Part shown: positions 27,369-37,152 of the stretch, piece by piece | Numbering within the stretch: the first letter of the stretch is position 1 | Layout of the letters: every line of letters begins with the position of its first letter | Assembly (NCBI RefSeq): GCF_000235405.2 | Contig: NC_017095.1 | Coordinates: 558,001-622,000, forward strand | Length of the DNA: 64,000 nt | DNA from: Fervidobacterium pennivorans DSM 9078 | GTDB lineage: Bacteria; Thermotogota; Thermotogae; Thermotogales; Fervidobacteriaceae | Reading direction: 5' to 3' | Program-made: the position numbers and the translations under genes | The notes under the pieces: model-generated | What the model was told of the DNA's origin: nothing | The model's input: only the letters and a program-made list of their open reading frames with translations | The model's database searches: none

Positions 27369-27475
27369 GTTATTCATCTTGCGAACCTACCTTTTTCAAG
27401 AGTTGTTTGTGAGTGTCTCATATTTAAAGGATAATGTGCTTTTTGGAAAGTTTCAATAGTTTTAATAAACATTAT
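27171..27475 (+). repeat. Left direct repeat flanking the type I RM cassette
   Basis: About 305 bp, alignable over its whole length with 35446-35754. It includes the last 60 or so codons of a DUF1232 gene and an insertion-sequence end. Shared landmarks are TGGTTAAG, TTATTTTGTTA, AATAAACCAAATTAGAG, TGAGTTATTCATCTTG, and TTTTTGGAAAGTTTCAATA. The copies differ at many positions, so the duplication is old or the copies came from different strains. Confidence 0.8.
27366..27475 (-). mobile_element. Insertion-sequence end remnant, left copy
   Basis: Read on the minus strand this is the terminal repeat, leader, ribosome site and first four codons (ATG AAT AAC TCA) of the transposase of the element at 62727-63113. 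It is then cut off at the DUF1232 stop codon. No transposase body follows. Confidence 0.72.
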
Positions 27476-27503
27476 AATAAATTTATTAATTGGAGGGATC
27501 GAT

Positions 27504-29944
27504 TTGGCTGGTGACAAAATAACCTTAAGACAGCTTGAAACACATCTTTTCAAAGCAGCTGATATACTCAGAGGTAAGATGGACGCCTCTGAATATAAAG
27601 AATATATTTTTGGTATGCTTTTTCTAAAATATGCATCAGATGTCTTTGAGGAAAAAAGACAGGAGTTAAAAGATACCTATAAGCTCATGGGATTTTCTGA
27701 AGAGCAAATACATGAGCTCTTAGAAGATCCAATCTCTTATGGCGATGCCTTTTTTGTACCTGAAAAGGCAAGATGGGAAAATATTTTGAAATTAAAAGAG
27801 GATGTAGGAAATCAACTAAATAAAGCCCTGAGCGCTTTAGAAGAAGCAAATCCAGAGCTTGATGGAGTTTTGAAACACATAGATTTTAACGCAGTAAAGG
27901 GAAAAACCCGACTAAAGGATCAGCAGCTTATTGACCTTATTAATCATTTCAACAAGTATAAACTGACACCTTCAAACTTTGAATTTCCTGATCTGCTTGG
28001 TGCTGCTTATGAGTATTTGTTAAAGGAATTTGCCGATTCAGCTGGTAAAAAAGGAGGCGAATTTTACACACCGCCACATGTCAAAAAATTAATGGTAAGA
28101 TTAGTTAAGCCCCGTGAGGGCATGTCAATTTATGACCCAACTGTGGGCCTGGTGGTTTTTTGATTGAAGCGTTCCACTACGTTGAGGAACAAGGACAAAA
28201 CCCAAGAAACTTAGCTCTTTACGGGCAAGAACTCAATGGATTGACATGGTCTATATGCAAAATGAATATGATTTTGCATGGCATCAATGATGCAAAAATT
28301 GAAAACGAAGACGTACTAACAACCCCCATGTTTTTGGAAAATGGATACATAAAAAGGTTTGATAGAATATTAGCCAATCCACCTTTCTCAGAAAATTATA
28401 GCCGCGCAAATATGCAGTTTGAAGAAAGATTTAAATATGGCTTTACTCCTGAGAATGGGAAAAAGGCAGACCTTATGTTTTTGCAGCACATGATTGCAAG
28501 CCTGAAAGATGACGGAGTAATGGCAACAGTTATGCCCCATGGAGTTTTGTTCAGAGGCGGTCAGGAAAAGGTTATAAGGGAAGGGATTGTAAGAGATGAT
28601 TTGATTGAGGCAATAATAGGACTGCCACCGAAGCTTTTCTACAACACCGGAATACCTGCTTGTATTATTGTGATTAATAAAAACAAGCCAGAACATTTAA
28701 AAAATAAGATCTTGTTTATTAACGCTGATAGAGAGTATGGAGAAGGTAGAAATCAGAATTTCTTGAGACCAGAGGACATAGAAAAAATAGTTACAGTGTT
28801 CGATGAAAAGAAAGAAATACCTAAATACTCCAGGTTGGTTGATATAAAGGAGATAGAAGAAAACGATTTTAATCTCAATATTAGGCGTTATGTGGACAAT
28901 TCTCCAGATCCTGAAATCGAAGATGTTCATGCCCATCTTTTTGGTGGTGTACCGAAGAAAGAAGTATTGCTGTATGAAAAACTGTTGAGGAAATTTAACT
29001 TGAGTTATGATATTTTGCTGGCAGAGAAAAGCGAAAATTATTTGGAGTTTAAAAAAGACATTACTGACAGAAATCAAATTAGGGAACTGATTGATAATTG
29101 CACTGAAGTGAAAGTTACAATAGAAGAACACAAAGAAAAACTTTTGGAGTGGTGGCAGGTTGTAAGAACTGAAATTGAGCAGTTTTACGGCAAAAACAAT
29201 CTTTGGAAGTTTAGAAATGAAGCTTTAGAAAAATTGAAAGATATCTTATTGCCAATTGGAACATTTGATGAGTTCAAAATATCGGGCATATTTGCAAATT
29301 GGTGGGAAGAACTTGTTTATGATTTTAAAAGTATAGTTTCTGCGGGTTGGAACAAGAATTTGGTTGAAAGAGAAAAAATTAAAGAAAAATATTTTAAAGA
29401 ACATATGGAAGAAATTGAAGATCTTGAAAACAGACTTGCCGAAATTGAAGCAGACTTAAGTGAGCTTTTAGAAGAGGTTGAAGACTGGGACGAAGAAGAG
29501 CAAGGAGATAAAACTGCAAGCAAGGTCAAAGAGTTTCTGAAGGACTTGGTTAAAGATTTAGAATCAAAAGACAGCGAGGCTGCAAGAAGAGAAGCAAAAA
29601 AATGGAAAGATTTATTAGAAAATATTGCTCAAAAAGAAAAGGAATTTAAAAATGTAAAAAGTGAGATAGGCAGAAAGCAAAAGGAACTTGAAAATAAGAT
29701 TGATGAAAAGATTGAATCTATTACTGAAGAAGAAGCAAAAGAGCTATTGCTTGAAAAGTTCTTTGAATTAATTAGCAATCAACTTGAAAAGTACTTAAAT
29801 GCAGAGAAAAAAGAACTGATAAAGATTTTTGAAAAGCTGTGGGATAAATACAAAGTTTCTTTGCAAGACTTGAAAGCTGAAAGAGATGAAGAAATCAAAA
29901 AATTGGAGGAATTTTTACAAAGGCTGGGATATTGCTATGAGTGA
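27504..29944 (+). pseudogene. hsdM: Type I restriction-modification methyltransferase HsdM, frameshifted
   Basis: Two open frames, 27504-28163 (219 aa) and 28160-29944 (594 aa), together make one HsdM. The first begins at TTG 27504 behind GGAGGG and carries the N-terminal helical domain ([17 protein letters not shown]) up to [10 protein letters not shown] and MSIYDPT. There the expected C-G-x-G-G of SAM motif I is read as VGLVVF and then a stop. Adding one T after CCCAAC restores [12 protein letters not shown]. The second frame holds motif IV NPPF and a long coiled-coil C-terminus. The single-base loss should abolish methylation unless it is a sequencing error. The gene overlaps hsdS by 8 bases. 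Confidence 0.85.
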
Positions 29945-31211
29945 GAATGTTAATTTGCCTGATGGATGGCAGAAAGTAAAACTGAGCGAAATAATTGAAG
30001 AAGTTAAAGAGAGAAATATTACTAATAATAAAGAGTATCCTATATTAACTTCTTCTCGTAAAGGAATATATATTCAAGAAGAATACTTTAATCGTGTTGT
30101 TGCAAGTGAAAACTTATCTAATTATAAAATCATCAGAAAAAATGAGTTTACGTATCGCTCGATGAGCGATGACCAAACTTTTGTTTTTAATAGACTTGAA
30201 TTACTTGAGGTTGGATTAGTGAGCCCTGCTTATTATGTTTTCAAAGCAAAAAATTCTTTGAGCACATTCATTAAATATTTTCTAAATAATTCACAAGAAA
30301 TAAAATCGCAGATTTCTAAAGTAATAGAAGGAACAACAAGGACAGCTCTAAGATTTAATCAAGTTTTAAAGTTTGTAGCAATGGTTCCCCCTCTTCCCGA
30401 ACAACGCAAAATCGCTGAAATACTTGAGACAATTGATAATGCAATTGAAAAAACTGATGCCATTATAGAAAAATACAAACGCATAAAACAGGGCTTGATG
30501 CAGGATTTACTCACCAAAGGCATAGATGAAAACGGCAACATCAGAGATGAAAAAACACACAAGTTTAAAGATTCACCACTTGGCAGGATACCAGAAGAGT
30601 GGGAAGTTGGTTATGTTAGTAATTTTACTGAGATAAATCCTATTACAAAAATTAACCCAAAAGAATTATACCCATTCATTGAAATGGACGCTACTCCTAT
30701 TATGGGAAAACAATATAAATACATCACTCTCAGAAGAGGCATTGAGGCAGGATCCAAATTTAAGAAAGGTGACATTTTGCTTGCAAGGATAACTCCAAGT
30801 GCAGAAAACGGTAAAGCTTTACTCGTTCCTGACAATATAGAAATTGGGATAGGATCGACAGAATTCATAGTTTTTAGAGCAAAAGAAAATATTGATAATA
30901 ATTTTCTCTTCTATCTTCTAATAAGTAATTATGTTAGATCAATTGCTATTGGATTAATGGAAGGGACTTCTGGGAGACAAAGGATACCGAAATATGTTTT
31001 TGAAAAAGTAATCAAAGTTGCTATTCCAAAATCTAAATCCGAGCAACAACGCATAGCTTCAATTTTATCCCAAATAGATGAAGCCATAGAAAAAGAGCAA
31101 GCCTATAAGGAAAAACTTGAAAGAATAAAAAAAGGCTTAATGGAAGATTTGCTAACAGGCAAAGTTAGGGTAAACCATCTTATTGAGGAGGGAAATAAAG
31201 ATGGTAACTAA
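29937..31211 (+). CDS. hsdS: Type I restriction-modification specificity subunit HsdS
   Basis: 424 aa. Two target-recognition domains, about residues 8-145 and 225-370, are each followed by a conserved helical region: PPLPEQRKIAEILETIDNAIEKTDAIIEKYKRIKQGLMQDLLT near 150-195, and SEQQRIASILSQIDEAIEKEQAYKEKLERIKKGLMEDLLTGKV near 370-412. It decides the DNA sequence recognised by the HsdMR complex. ATG 29937 overlaps the hsdM stop and is preferred to the earlier in-frame ATG at 29886. Both TRDs look complete. Confidence 0.93.
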   Translation: MSENVNLPDGWQKVKLSEIIEEVKERNITNNKEYPILTSSRKGIYIQEEYFNRVVASENLSNYKIIRKNEFTYRSMSDDQTFVFNRLELLEVGLVSPAYYVFKAKNSLSTFIKYFLNNSQEIKSQISKVIEGTTRTALRFNQVLKFVAMVPPLPEQRKIAEILETIDNAIEKTDAIIEKYKRIKQGLMQDLLTKGIDENGNIRDEKTHKFKDSPLGRIPEEWEVGYVSNFTEINPITKINPKELYPFIEMDATPIMGKQYKYITLRRGIEAGSKFKKGDILLARITPSAENGKALLVPDNIEIGIGSTEFIVFRAKENIDNNFLFYLLISNYVRSIAIGLMEGTSGRQRIPKYVFEKVIKVAIPKSKSEQQRIASILSQIDEAIEKEQAYKEKLERIKKGLMEDLLTGKVRVNHLIEEGNKDGN

Positions 31212-34200
31212 ATTGGATGAGGAGCATTATGTTGAAAATCCATTCCTCTTTCAGCTTAAAAAGCTTGGATGGAAGATTTATAGACAAAACAAAGATAATC
31301 CTGAGGATACAAAAGAAATAATATCGTTCACTTCTTCATTAGAACCTGAATATGGTAAAAGCCAAAAATTCAGAGAAAGTTTTAGAGAAGTGGTCCTTGA
31401 GGAAGTTTTAAGTGAGTCTTTAAAGAGAATAAACCCATGGATAGAAGATGACCAAATAAGTGAAGTTGTTCGAAAAATTACAACACCACAGTCAAACTCT
31501 CTTTTAGAGGCAAATAAAGAAATCCATGACTTGCTTTTAGAGAATACCTCGGTTTCTGAAAATAGAAAAACAGGAGAAAAGAGCCCAACTGTTAAGTTTA
31601 TTGATTTTAAAAACCCAGACAATAATTCATTCATTGCGATATCACAGTTTAAAGTGAATATAACAGGGACTGAAAAACATATTGTTCCCGATATAGTTCT
31701 TTTTGTAAATGGTTTGCCTCTTGTGGTGGTTGAATGCAAATCTCCAGCAATTGCTGACCCAATTTCTGAAGCAATTACTCAGCTTATGCGCTATTGTAAC
31801 AGACGTGGTGCAAGTGAGGGAAATGAAAAGCTTTTCTGGTACAACCTATTTGTAGTAGCTACCTCTAACCAGGTTGCGAAGTATGGTACAATAACCTCAG
31901 ACTACGAGCACTTTGTTGAGTGGAAAGACCCTTATCCTTTTTCACTGTCAGACGTAAATCCAGATGGAAATGTAACAAGCCAGCAAATTTTGATTCATGG
32001 TATGCTTTCAAAAGAAAACCTTCTTGATTTGCTTCATACATTTACCATCTTTAAAGAAGATCCAAAGAGCAAAATGATTAAGGTTGTTGCAAGATATCAG
32101 CAATTTAGAGCAGTAAAGAAGATGATAAAAAGACTAAAAGAGGGCAAAACACCAGACGAAAAAGGGGGAATTGTTTGGCATACTCAAGGTTCCGGTAAAT
32201 CTTTGACAATGATGTTTATGGTTCGAGAGCTTTATCACAATCCTGAGTTTGGAAACTACAAAGTCGTTTTTGTCACAGATAGAAAAGATCTTGAAAAGCA
32301 ATTAAATGAAACATCAAGAAGTGTTGGATTTACAGTTAAGTTAGCAAGAAGCATTCAGGAGCTTAAAGAACTTTTAAAAACTGACACACCCGAACTTGTT
32401 ATGGCTATGGTTCATAAATTTCAAGAGAGGGAATTAAAAAGTGAATTTCCCGTCCTTAATACATCACCTAATATACTAATAATGATAGATGAAGCACACA
32501 GAACCCAGTACAAGCTTCTGGGCGCAAATTTAAGAAAAGCTCTTCCAAATGCAACAAAAATAGCATTTACAGGCACACCTATAGAAAAGACCGAGATGAC
32601 ATTTGGCGATTACATAGACAAGTACAGCATAAAGCAGGCAGTTGAAGATGGTGTGACTGTTGAGATTGTATATGAAGGAAGAGTACACAACGCAGAGCTT
32701 TCAGACGAAGAGGCAGCAAATGCAAAGTTTGAAGATGTTTTCAAAGACGCTGATAAAGATACAAAAAGAATGATAATGGGAAGATTTACATGGAGAGCAT
32801 ATCTTGAAGCTGAAGAAGTTATCCGTGACAAAGCAAGAGATATGATAGAGCACTATATAACTCATGTATTCCCAAATGGATTAAAAGCTCAAGTTGTTGC
32901 AGTATCTCGCTGTGCTGCAATAAGATATAAAAAAGCACTTGAAGAGGCTCTCAAAGAAAAGATTTCTGAATTGGAAAAAGAAAATAATTCAAAAATAGAT
33001 TTAGAAACATTGAAAAAGTTAGAGGTTGGTGTGGTTATTTCAGGAGCTCAGAATGACCCACCTGAGTATCATCCTTATACTGACCCAAATGATCACGAAA
33101 GGATAATCAAAAGTTTTAAACTCCCATTTGACAAAGTAGATGAAAATGGTATCAACGGCAATGTTGGTATTTTAGTTGTTCAAAATATGCTAATAACTGG
33201 TTTTGATGCACCTGTAGAGCAGGTTATGTATCTTGATAATGTGATTAAAGGACATAACTTGCTGCAAGCTGTTGCAAGGGTGAATAGAGTATACAAAAAT
33301 AAGTCTTGTGGTTTTGTTGTAGATTATGTAGGTGTTTTGAAACATTTGAAAGAGGCACTTGCTATTTACGCAGATGAAGATATTGACGAGATTTCACAGG
33401 TAGTTCGGAACAAAGCAAAAAGCGTTGATGAATTGAAGTTGAATCACCGCAGGATTGAAGAGTTCTTTGAAAAATATAAGATTAAAAATTGGCGTCAGAA
33501 TATAGACGAGTGTATTGACATTCTTGTAGATGAAGAGATTAGAGATGAATTCATAGCACTTGTAAGACAATTTAACCGTAGTATGGATGCAGTTCTTCCC
33601 GACCCAGAGGCCTTAAAATATGTACATGATTTAAAAATTCTGGGTTTTATAAAAGAATCAGCAAGGAATAGATACAGAGATGACAAACTAAGTATAAAAG
33701 ATACAAGTAACAAGATAAGGGGGATTATTGAAGAGTATCTACATTCTCAAGGTATTGATCCTAAAATACCACCCACTCCGCTTTTTGAAGACAAATTTCT
33801 CGAAAAACTTCACAAGGAACCAAGTAAAGCAAGGACACAAGAACTTCAATATGCCATCGTTGAGCATATTGAGAAACATTGGGAAGAAGACCCAGAACTC
33901 TATGAAAGATTTTCTGATAGGTTGAAAAGACTACTTGAAGAATATAAAGAAAATTGGGACGTTTTGTATGATGAGCTTGAAAAATTAAGAGGAGAGATGA
34001 AAAAGGGAAGAGAAGTTGAACAAACATTTGGACTTGATCCTAAGAAAGAAATGCCATTCTTTGGTCTGCTCAAAAGTGAAATATTTGGTAAAAAACCTGT
34101 CAGTGAACTAACTGATAGCGAGATAGATTTTCTTGTTAACACGACTAAAGATATTATAGAAATAATAAGTAGAGAGGCTCAGAATGTTGATTTTTGGGAA

Positions 34201-34407
34201 AATGCAGTCAAACAAAAGAGGCTTAAATCTCATATAACTTCACAGTTGCTTAAGAAAATATCATCTTCTACTCTTAAAAATAATGATACTGTAAGTGAAG
34301 AGACTGTACCTTATATGGTTAATTCTATAACCGATATTGTATTCGGCAAAAGAAATGAAATAGCTCAAAAATTAATAGAACTTGCTTATCATCACTTCAG
34401 GAAGTGA
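31201..34407 (+). CDS. hsdR: Type I restriction endonuclease subunit HsdR
   Basis: 1068 aa. The N-terminal nuclease domain has PDIVLFVNGLPLVVVECKSP near residues 163-182 (the PD-ExK core). The translocase motor has Walker A GSGKS near 329, DEAH near 430, the motif FTGTP near 457, and the motif QAVARVNR near 690. The C-terminal helical region binds the methylase core. ATG 31201 has GAGGGAAA upstream and overlaps hsdS by 11 bases. The enzyme looks intact although its methylase partner is frameshifted. That would be toxic if the cassette were active and hsdM truly broken. Confidence 0.93.
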   Translation: MVTKLDEEHYVENPFLFQLKKLGWKIYRQNKDNPEDTKEIISFTSSLEPEYGKSQKFRESFREVVLEEVLSESLKRINPWIEDDQISEVVRKITTPQSNSLLEANKEIHDLLLENTSVSENRKTGEKSPTVKFIDFKNPDNNSFIAISQFKVNITGTEKHIVPDIVLFVNGLPLVVVECKSPAIADPISEAITQLMRYCNRRGASEGNEKLFWYNLFVVATSNQVAKYGTITSDYEHFVEWKDPYPFSLSDVNPDGNVTSQQILIHGMLSKENLLDLLHTFTIFKEDPKSKMIKVVARYQQFRAVKKMIKRLKEGKTPDEKGGIVWHTQGSGKSLTMMFMVRELYHNPEFGNYKVVFVTDRKDLEKQLNETSRSVGFTVKLARSIQELKELLKTDTPELVMAMVHKFQERELKSEFPVLNTSPNILIMIDEAHRTQYKLLGANLRKALPNATKIAFTGTPIEKTEMTFGDYIDKYSIKQAVEDGVTVEIVYEGRVHNAELSDEEAANAKFEDVFKDADKDTKRMIMGRFTWRAYLEAEEVIRDKARDMIEHYITHVFPNGLKAQVVAVSRCAAIRYKKALEEALKEKISELEKENNSKIDLETLKKLEVGVVISGAQNDPPEYHPYTDPNDHERIIKSFKLPFDKVDENGINGNVGILVVQNMLITGFDAPVEQVMYLDNVIKGHNLLQAVARVNRVYKNKSCGFVVDYVGVLKHLKEALAIYADEDIDEISQVVRNKAKSVDELKLNHRRIEEFFEKYKIKNWRQNIDECIDILVDEEIRDEFIALVRQFNRSMDAVLPDPEALKYVHDLKILGFIKESARNRYRDDKLSIKDTSNKIRGIIEEYLHSQGIDPKIPPTPLFEDKFLEKLHKEPSKARTQELQYAIVEHIEKHWEEDPELYERFSDRLKRLLEEYKENWDVLYDELEKLRGEMKKGREVEQTFGLDPKKEMPFFGLLKSEIFGKKPVSELTDSEIDFLVNTTKDIIEIISREAQNVDFWENAVKQKRLKSHITSQLLKKISSSTLKNNDTVSEETVPYMVNSITDIVFGKRNEIAQKLIELAYHHFRK

Positions 34408-35087
34408 GATTAATGGAAGACATAAAAATTGAAAAGATAATACGCTCGAAAAGAAAGACCATAGCTTTGCAGATAACAGAGAATGCAACGCTAATCGTTA
34501 GAGCACCATTTGAGTTAGATGAACAGACTATTTGGAAAGTTATAAATAAACATAAGAAATGGATTTATAAAAATAAAAAAGAGATAGAAGCAAGAGATCC
34601 AAAAGTTTTGCCCAAAGAATTTGTGAGTGGAGAAGGATTTTTATACCTTGGCAAGTATTATAAATTGCATATAGTAGATGGGCAAGAACAGCCGCTTAAA
34701 TTTGAAAATGGGTTTTATCTTTCAAGAAGTGCTTTGCCAGAAGCAAAAAAGGTGTTTATAGATTGGTATAAAAAAGCTGCTTACGAGAAGATTATAGAAC
34801 GGGTAAACTGGTGGGCTCAAAAAAGAGGTTTTAAATATAACAAAGTAAATATAACAAATGCCCAAAGAAGATGGGGGACTTGTTCTTCTAAAGGGAATTT
34901 AAACTTTTCTTGGCGGCTTATTATGGCCCCCCTTTCTGTTATTGATTATGTTGTTGTGCACGAACTTGTGCATCTTGAAGAAAAAAATCATAGCAAGGCC
35001 TTTTGGACAAAAGTAAAGATGCTTATGCCTGATTATAAAAAATATGAAGATTGGTTAAAAAAGAATGGGTATTTACTGAAACTCTAA
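34404..35087 (+). CDS. YgjP-like zinc metallopeptidase (M48/DUF45)
   Basis: 227 aa. The zinc site HELVHLEEKNHSKAFW (HExxH near residue 186, with a downstream His and the typical W) and the preceding RRWGTCSSKGNLNFSWRLIMAP place it in the YgjP/DUF45 family. These are SprT-like metalloproteases that often travel with type I restriction genes; the role is unknown, perhaps control of the restriction complex. It overlaps the hsdR stop codon (GTG 34404; ATG 34413 is an alternative), so it belongs to the operon. Confidence 0.88.
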   Translation: MRLMEDIKIEKIIRSKRKTIALQITENATLIVRAPFELDEQTIWKVINKHKKWIYKNKKEIEARDPKVLPKEFVSGEGFLYLGKYYKLHIVDGQEQPLKFENGFYLSRSALPEAKKVFIDWYKKAAYEKIIERVNWWAQKRGFKYNKVNITNAQRRWGTCSSKGNLNFSWRLIMAPLSVIDYVVVHELVHLEEKNHSKAFWTKVKMLMPDYKKYEDWLKKNGYLLKL

Positions 35088-35110
35088 TGAAATTTGTGGA
35101 GGGTGGTAAA

Positions 35111-35281
35111 GTGCAAGAGATATTTAAAAAATATAAAGAAAGGTTGGTTAATTTAAGCGGCAGAAACAGAAGTTTGATGATGAAAAAGATATATAAAAAG
35201 CATTCATTTGATTTGTATCTATTAAAGAACTTTCAAGATAAAGATATTTATGCAGGAGGTATTATTTATGAACAATTCTGA
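35111..35281 (+). pseudogene. N-terminal fragment, possibly of a DUF4011-type helicase
   Basis: About 56 aa from GTG 35111 (GGAGGGTGG site upstream; the frame also allows ATG 35087). The stretch QEIFKKYKERLVNLSGRNRSLMMKKIYKK resembles the start of large DUF4011-type SF1 helicases, whose N-terminus carries a similar L-x-L-S-x-R-N-R motif. The fragment stops after a short unrelated tail that overlaps the DUF1232 start. I infer a gene truncated by a rearrangement. An independent short protein is possible. Confidence 0.4.
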
Positions 35282-35645
35282 ATACGAATCTGAATATAAA
35301 AAATATAGGAATAAAGCTGAAGAATATATAAATGATAGAGAGAAAACCAGAAATCTTTTAGAACAAGCTACGAAAAAGGCTAAAAAACAAGGGCCTTTAG
35401 ACAAAATATGGGATGATATTCAACTTATGTTTGGATTATTAGGCGATTGGTTAAGTGGAACATATAAAGTTTCAACAGGAACAATCTTAGCTATTTTGGG
35501 AGCAGTAATTTATTTTGTTACTCCCATTGACGCTATAGCAGATTTTATTCCTGTTCTTGGTTGGATGGATGATGCAGCTGTATTTACGCTAGTAATAAAC
35601 CAAATTAGAGCTGAGTTGGATAGGTATAAAGAAAGGAAACGATGA
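35268..35645 (+). CDS. DUF1232 (YkvA-like) membrane protein, right copy
   Basis: 125 aa. A charged coiled N-terminus (about 1-50) is followed by the DUF1232 core with a hydrophobic segment and YFVTPIDAIADFIPVLGWMDDAAVFTLVINQIRAELDRYK. The function is unknown; family members are small membrane proteins. ATG 35268 is chosen because GCAGGAGG lies about 8 bases upstream. The stop codon TGA is supplied by the insertion-sequence end joined here, so the original C-terminus may be longer. A damaged relative precedes the RM operon at 27150. Confidence 0.72.
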   Translation: MNNSEYESEYKKYRNKAEEYINDREKTRNLLEQATKKAKKQGPLDKIWDDIQLMFGLLGDWLSGTYKVSTGTILAILGAVIYFVTPIDAIADFIPVLGWMDDAAVFTLVINQIRAELDRYKERKR

Positions 35646-35754
35646 GTTATTCATCTTGGGAAACCTGCTTTTGTCAAGAGTTAGTTGGGGGTGTTACCTA
35701 TTTAAACGATAATGCGGTTTTTGGAAAGTTTCAATATTTTTAGTCTACATTATC
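35446..35754 (+). repeat. Right direct repeat flanking the type I RM cassette
   Basis: The counterpart of 27171-27475, in the same orientation and with the same DUF1232-to-IS junction at the stop codon. Together they bracket about 8 kb from hsdM to the DUF1232 gene. Identity is visibly high but far from complete. Confidence 0.8.
35643..35754 (-). mobile_element. Insertion-sequence end remnant, right copy
   Basis: On the minus strand: terminal sequence GATAATGTAGACTAAAAATA, the leader with GGTTTCCCAAG, then ATG AAT AAC TCA, cut at the DUF1232 stop. It aligns with the left end of the element at 62727 up to the fourth transposase codon. Confidence 0.72.
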
Positions 35755-35779
35755 TTACTAGAAAGAGGAGGAGTTATTT

Positions 35780-37135
35780 GTGATTGAAACAGACATTTTA
35801 GTTATCGGTGGTAGTGCAGGAGGTATACTTACAGCAACCACGGCAAAAAGAATCTATCCAGACAAGAGGGTCGTCGTGGTAAGGAAAAATAAAACAGTTA
35901 TGGTTCCTTGTGGGATTCCTTACATATTTGGTACTCTCTATGACACCTCAAAGAACAGAATTCATGATGAAATGGTTAAAAGTGCTGGCGTTGAACTACT
36001 CATAGACGAGGTCATTAGTATTGACAAAGACAAAAAAGTAGCGATTTTGAAGAGTGGTGAAGAAATCAAATGGGACAAACTTGTTCTTGCAACAGGTTCA
36101 CTGCCGGTTATTCCAAAGTGGCTACCTGGGCACGACCTTGAAAACGTCTTCCCAATTATCAAGGATGAAGAATATCTCTCAAACATGCTCAATAAACTCA
36201 ACGAGATTAACAAAGTTGTTATAATCGGTGCAGGGTTTATCGGTGTGGAATTTGCTGAGCAACTTGCACTTGCTGGCAAAAGTGTAACACTTGTTGAGAT
36301 AGCTCATAAGATACTTTGGCAAGCATTTGATGACGAATTCGCATCAATTGCAGAAGAAGATCTCGAAAGCCATGGTGTTACACTCAAGCTGGGTACTAAA
36401 GTCAAAGCAATCCTTGGGAACGGTAAGGTAGAAGAAGTGGAATTTGAAACTGGAGAACGAGTCAAAGCAGAAGCAGTCATACTCTCCATGGGTGTCACGC
36501 CAAATACGGAGCTTGCAAAACAGCTTGGACTTGACCTCACAAGAAAGGGTGCAATAGTTGTTGATGAGTACATGAGAACAAGCGCTCCGGACATTTTTGC
36601 TGTTGGTGACTGTGCGCTAAAAAGAGACATCTTCACCAGTAGACATGTTCCAATACTTCTTGCATCAACTGCCGCTATGGAGGCAAAAATTGCAGCAGCC
36701 AACCTGTATGGTATCAAGTTCATTAGAGAAAACAGAGGTACTGTAAGTGCATTCTCTACAAAAATATTTGGTAAAACGTACGGAGTTGCCGGTATAATCG
36801 AAAGATTTGCAAAAGAAGATGGGTTTGACTATGTGATTGGAAGAGCTGCCTCTATGGATAGACACCCGGGGTCTTTACCAGGAGCAAAGAAAATTGAAGT
36901 TAAACTGATCTTCTCAAGAACATCAGGCGTTCTTATAGGTGCCCAGGTAGTTGGTGGTGATAGTGTTGGAGAAATGATTAATATACTAAGTCTTGCAATC
37001 CAAAAAGGTCTAACAGCTAACGAACTTAACACTATGCAAGTTGCGACACATCCACTCGTGACTGCTTCACCTGTGACTTATCCAATAAATGCAGCAGCGC
37101 TCGATGCTCTTGTAAAAATCTGTACAAAATGCTGA
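35780..37135 (+). CDS. NADH oxidase / CoA-disulfide-reductase-like flavoprotein
   Basis: 451 aa. FAD-binding GGSAGG at residues 10-15, a redox-active Cys in VPCGIPY (Cys44), an NAD(P)-binding GAGFIGVEFAEQLALAGKSVTLVE near 152, a second FAD motif FAVGDC near 275, and a dimerisation domain ending in ATHPLVTASP. The single Cys and lack of a CxxxxC pair place it with NADH oxidase, CoA-disulfide reductase and NAD(P)H-sulfur reductase types. In anaerobic thermophiles these reduce oxygen or sulfur species. GTG 35780 has AAGAGGAGGAG upstream. It sits just outside the right repeat, with a terminator after it. Confidence 0.88.
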   Translation: MIETDILVIGGSAGGILTATTAKRIYPDKRVVVVRKNKTVMVPCGIPYIFGTLYDTSKNRIHDEMVKSAGVELLIDEVISIDKDKKVAILKSGEEIKWDKLVLATGSLPVIPKWLPGHDLENVFPIIKDEEYLSNMLNKLNEINKVVIIGAGFIGVEFAEQLALAGKSVTLVEIAHKILWQAFDDEFASIAEEDLESHGVTLKLGTKVKAILGNGKVEEVEFETGERVKAEAVILSMGVTPNTELAKQLGLDLTRKGAIVVDEYMRTSAPDIFAVGDCALKRDIFTSRHVPILLASTAAMEAKIAAANLYGIKFIRENRGTVSAFSTKIFGKTYGVAGIIERFAKEDGFDYVIGRAASMDRHPGSLPGAKKIEVKLIFSRTSGVLIGAQVVGGDSVGEMINILSLAIQKGLTANELNTMQVATHPLVTASPVTYPINAAALDALVKICTKC

Positions 37136-37152
37136 ACAAAAGACTATATATA

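Noticed and set aside
28155-28163. Programmed -1 frameshifting at the T6 run to produce full-length HsdM
   Set aside because: Slippage there would give a fused protein but keep the wrong residues (VGLVV) in SAM motif I, so the lesion lies upstream and is not a functional recoding site.
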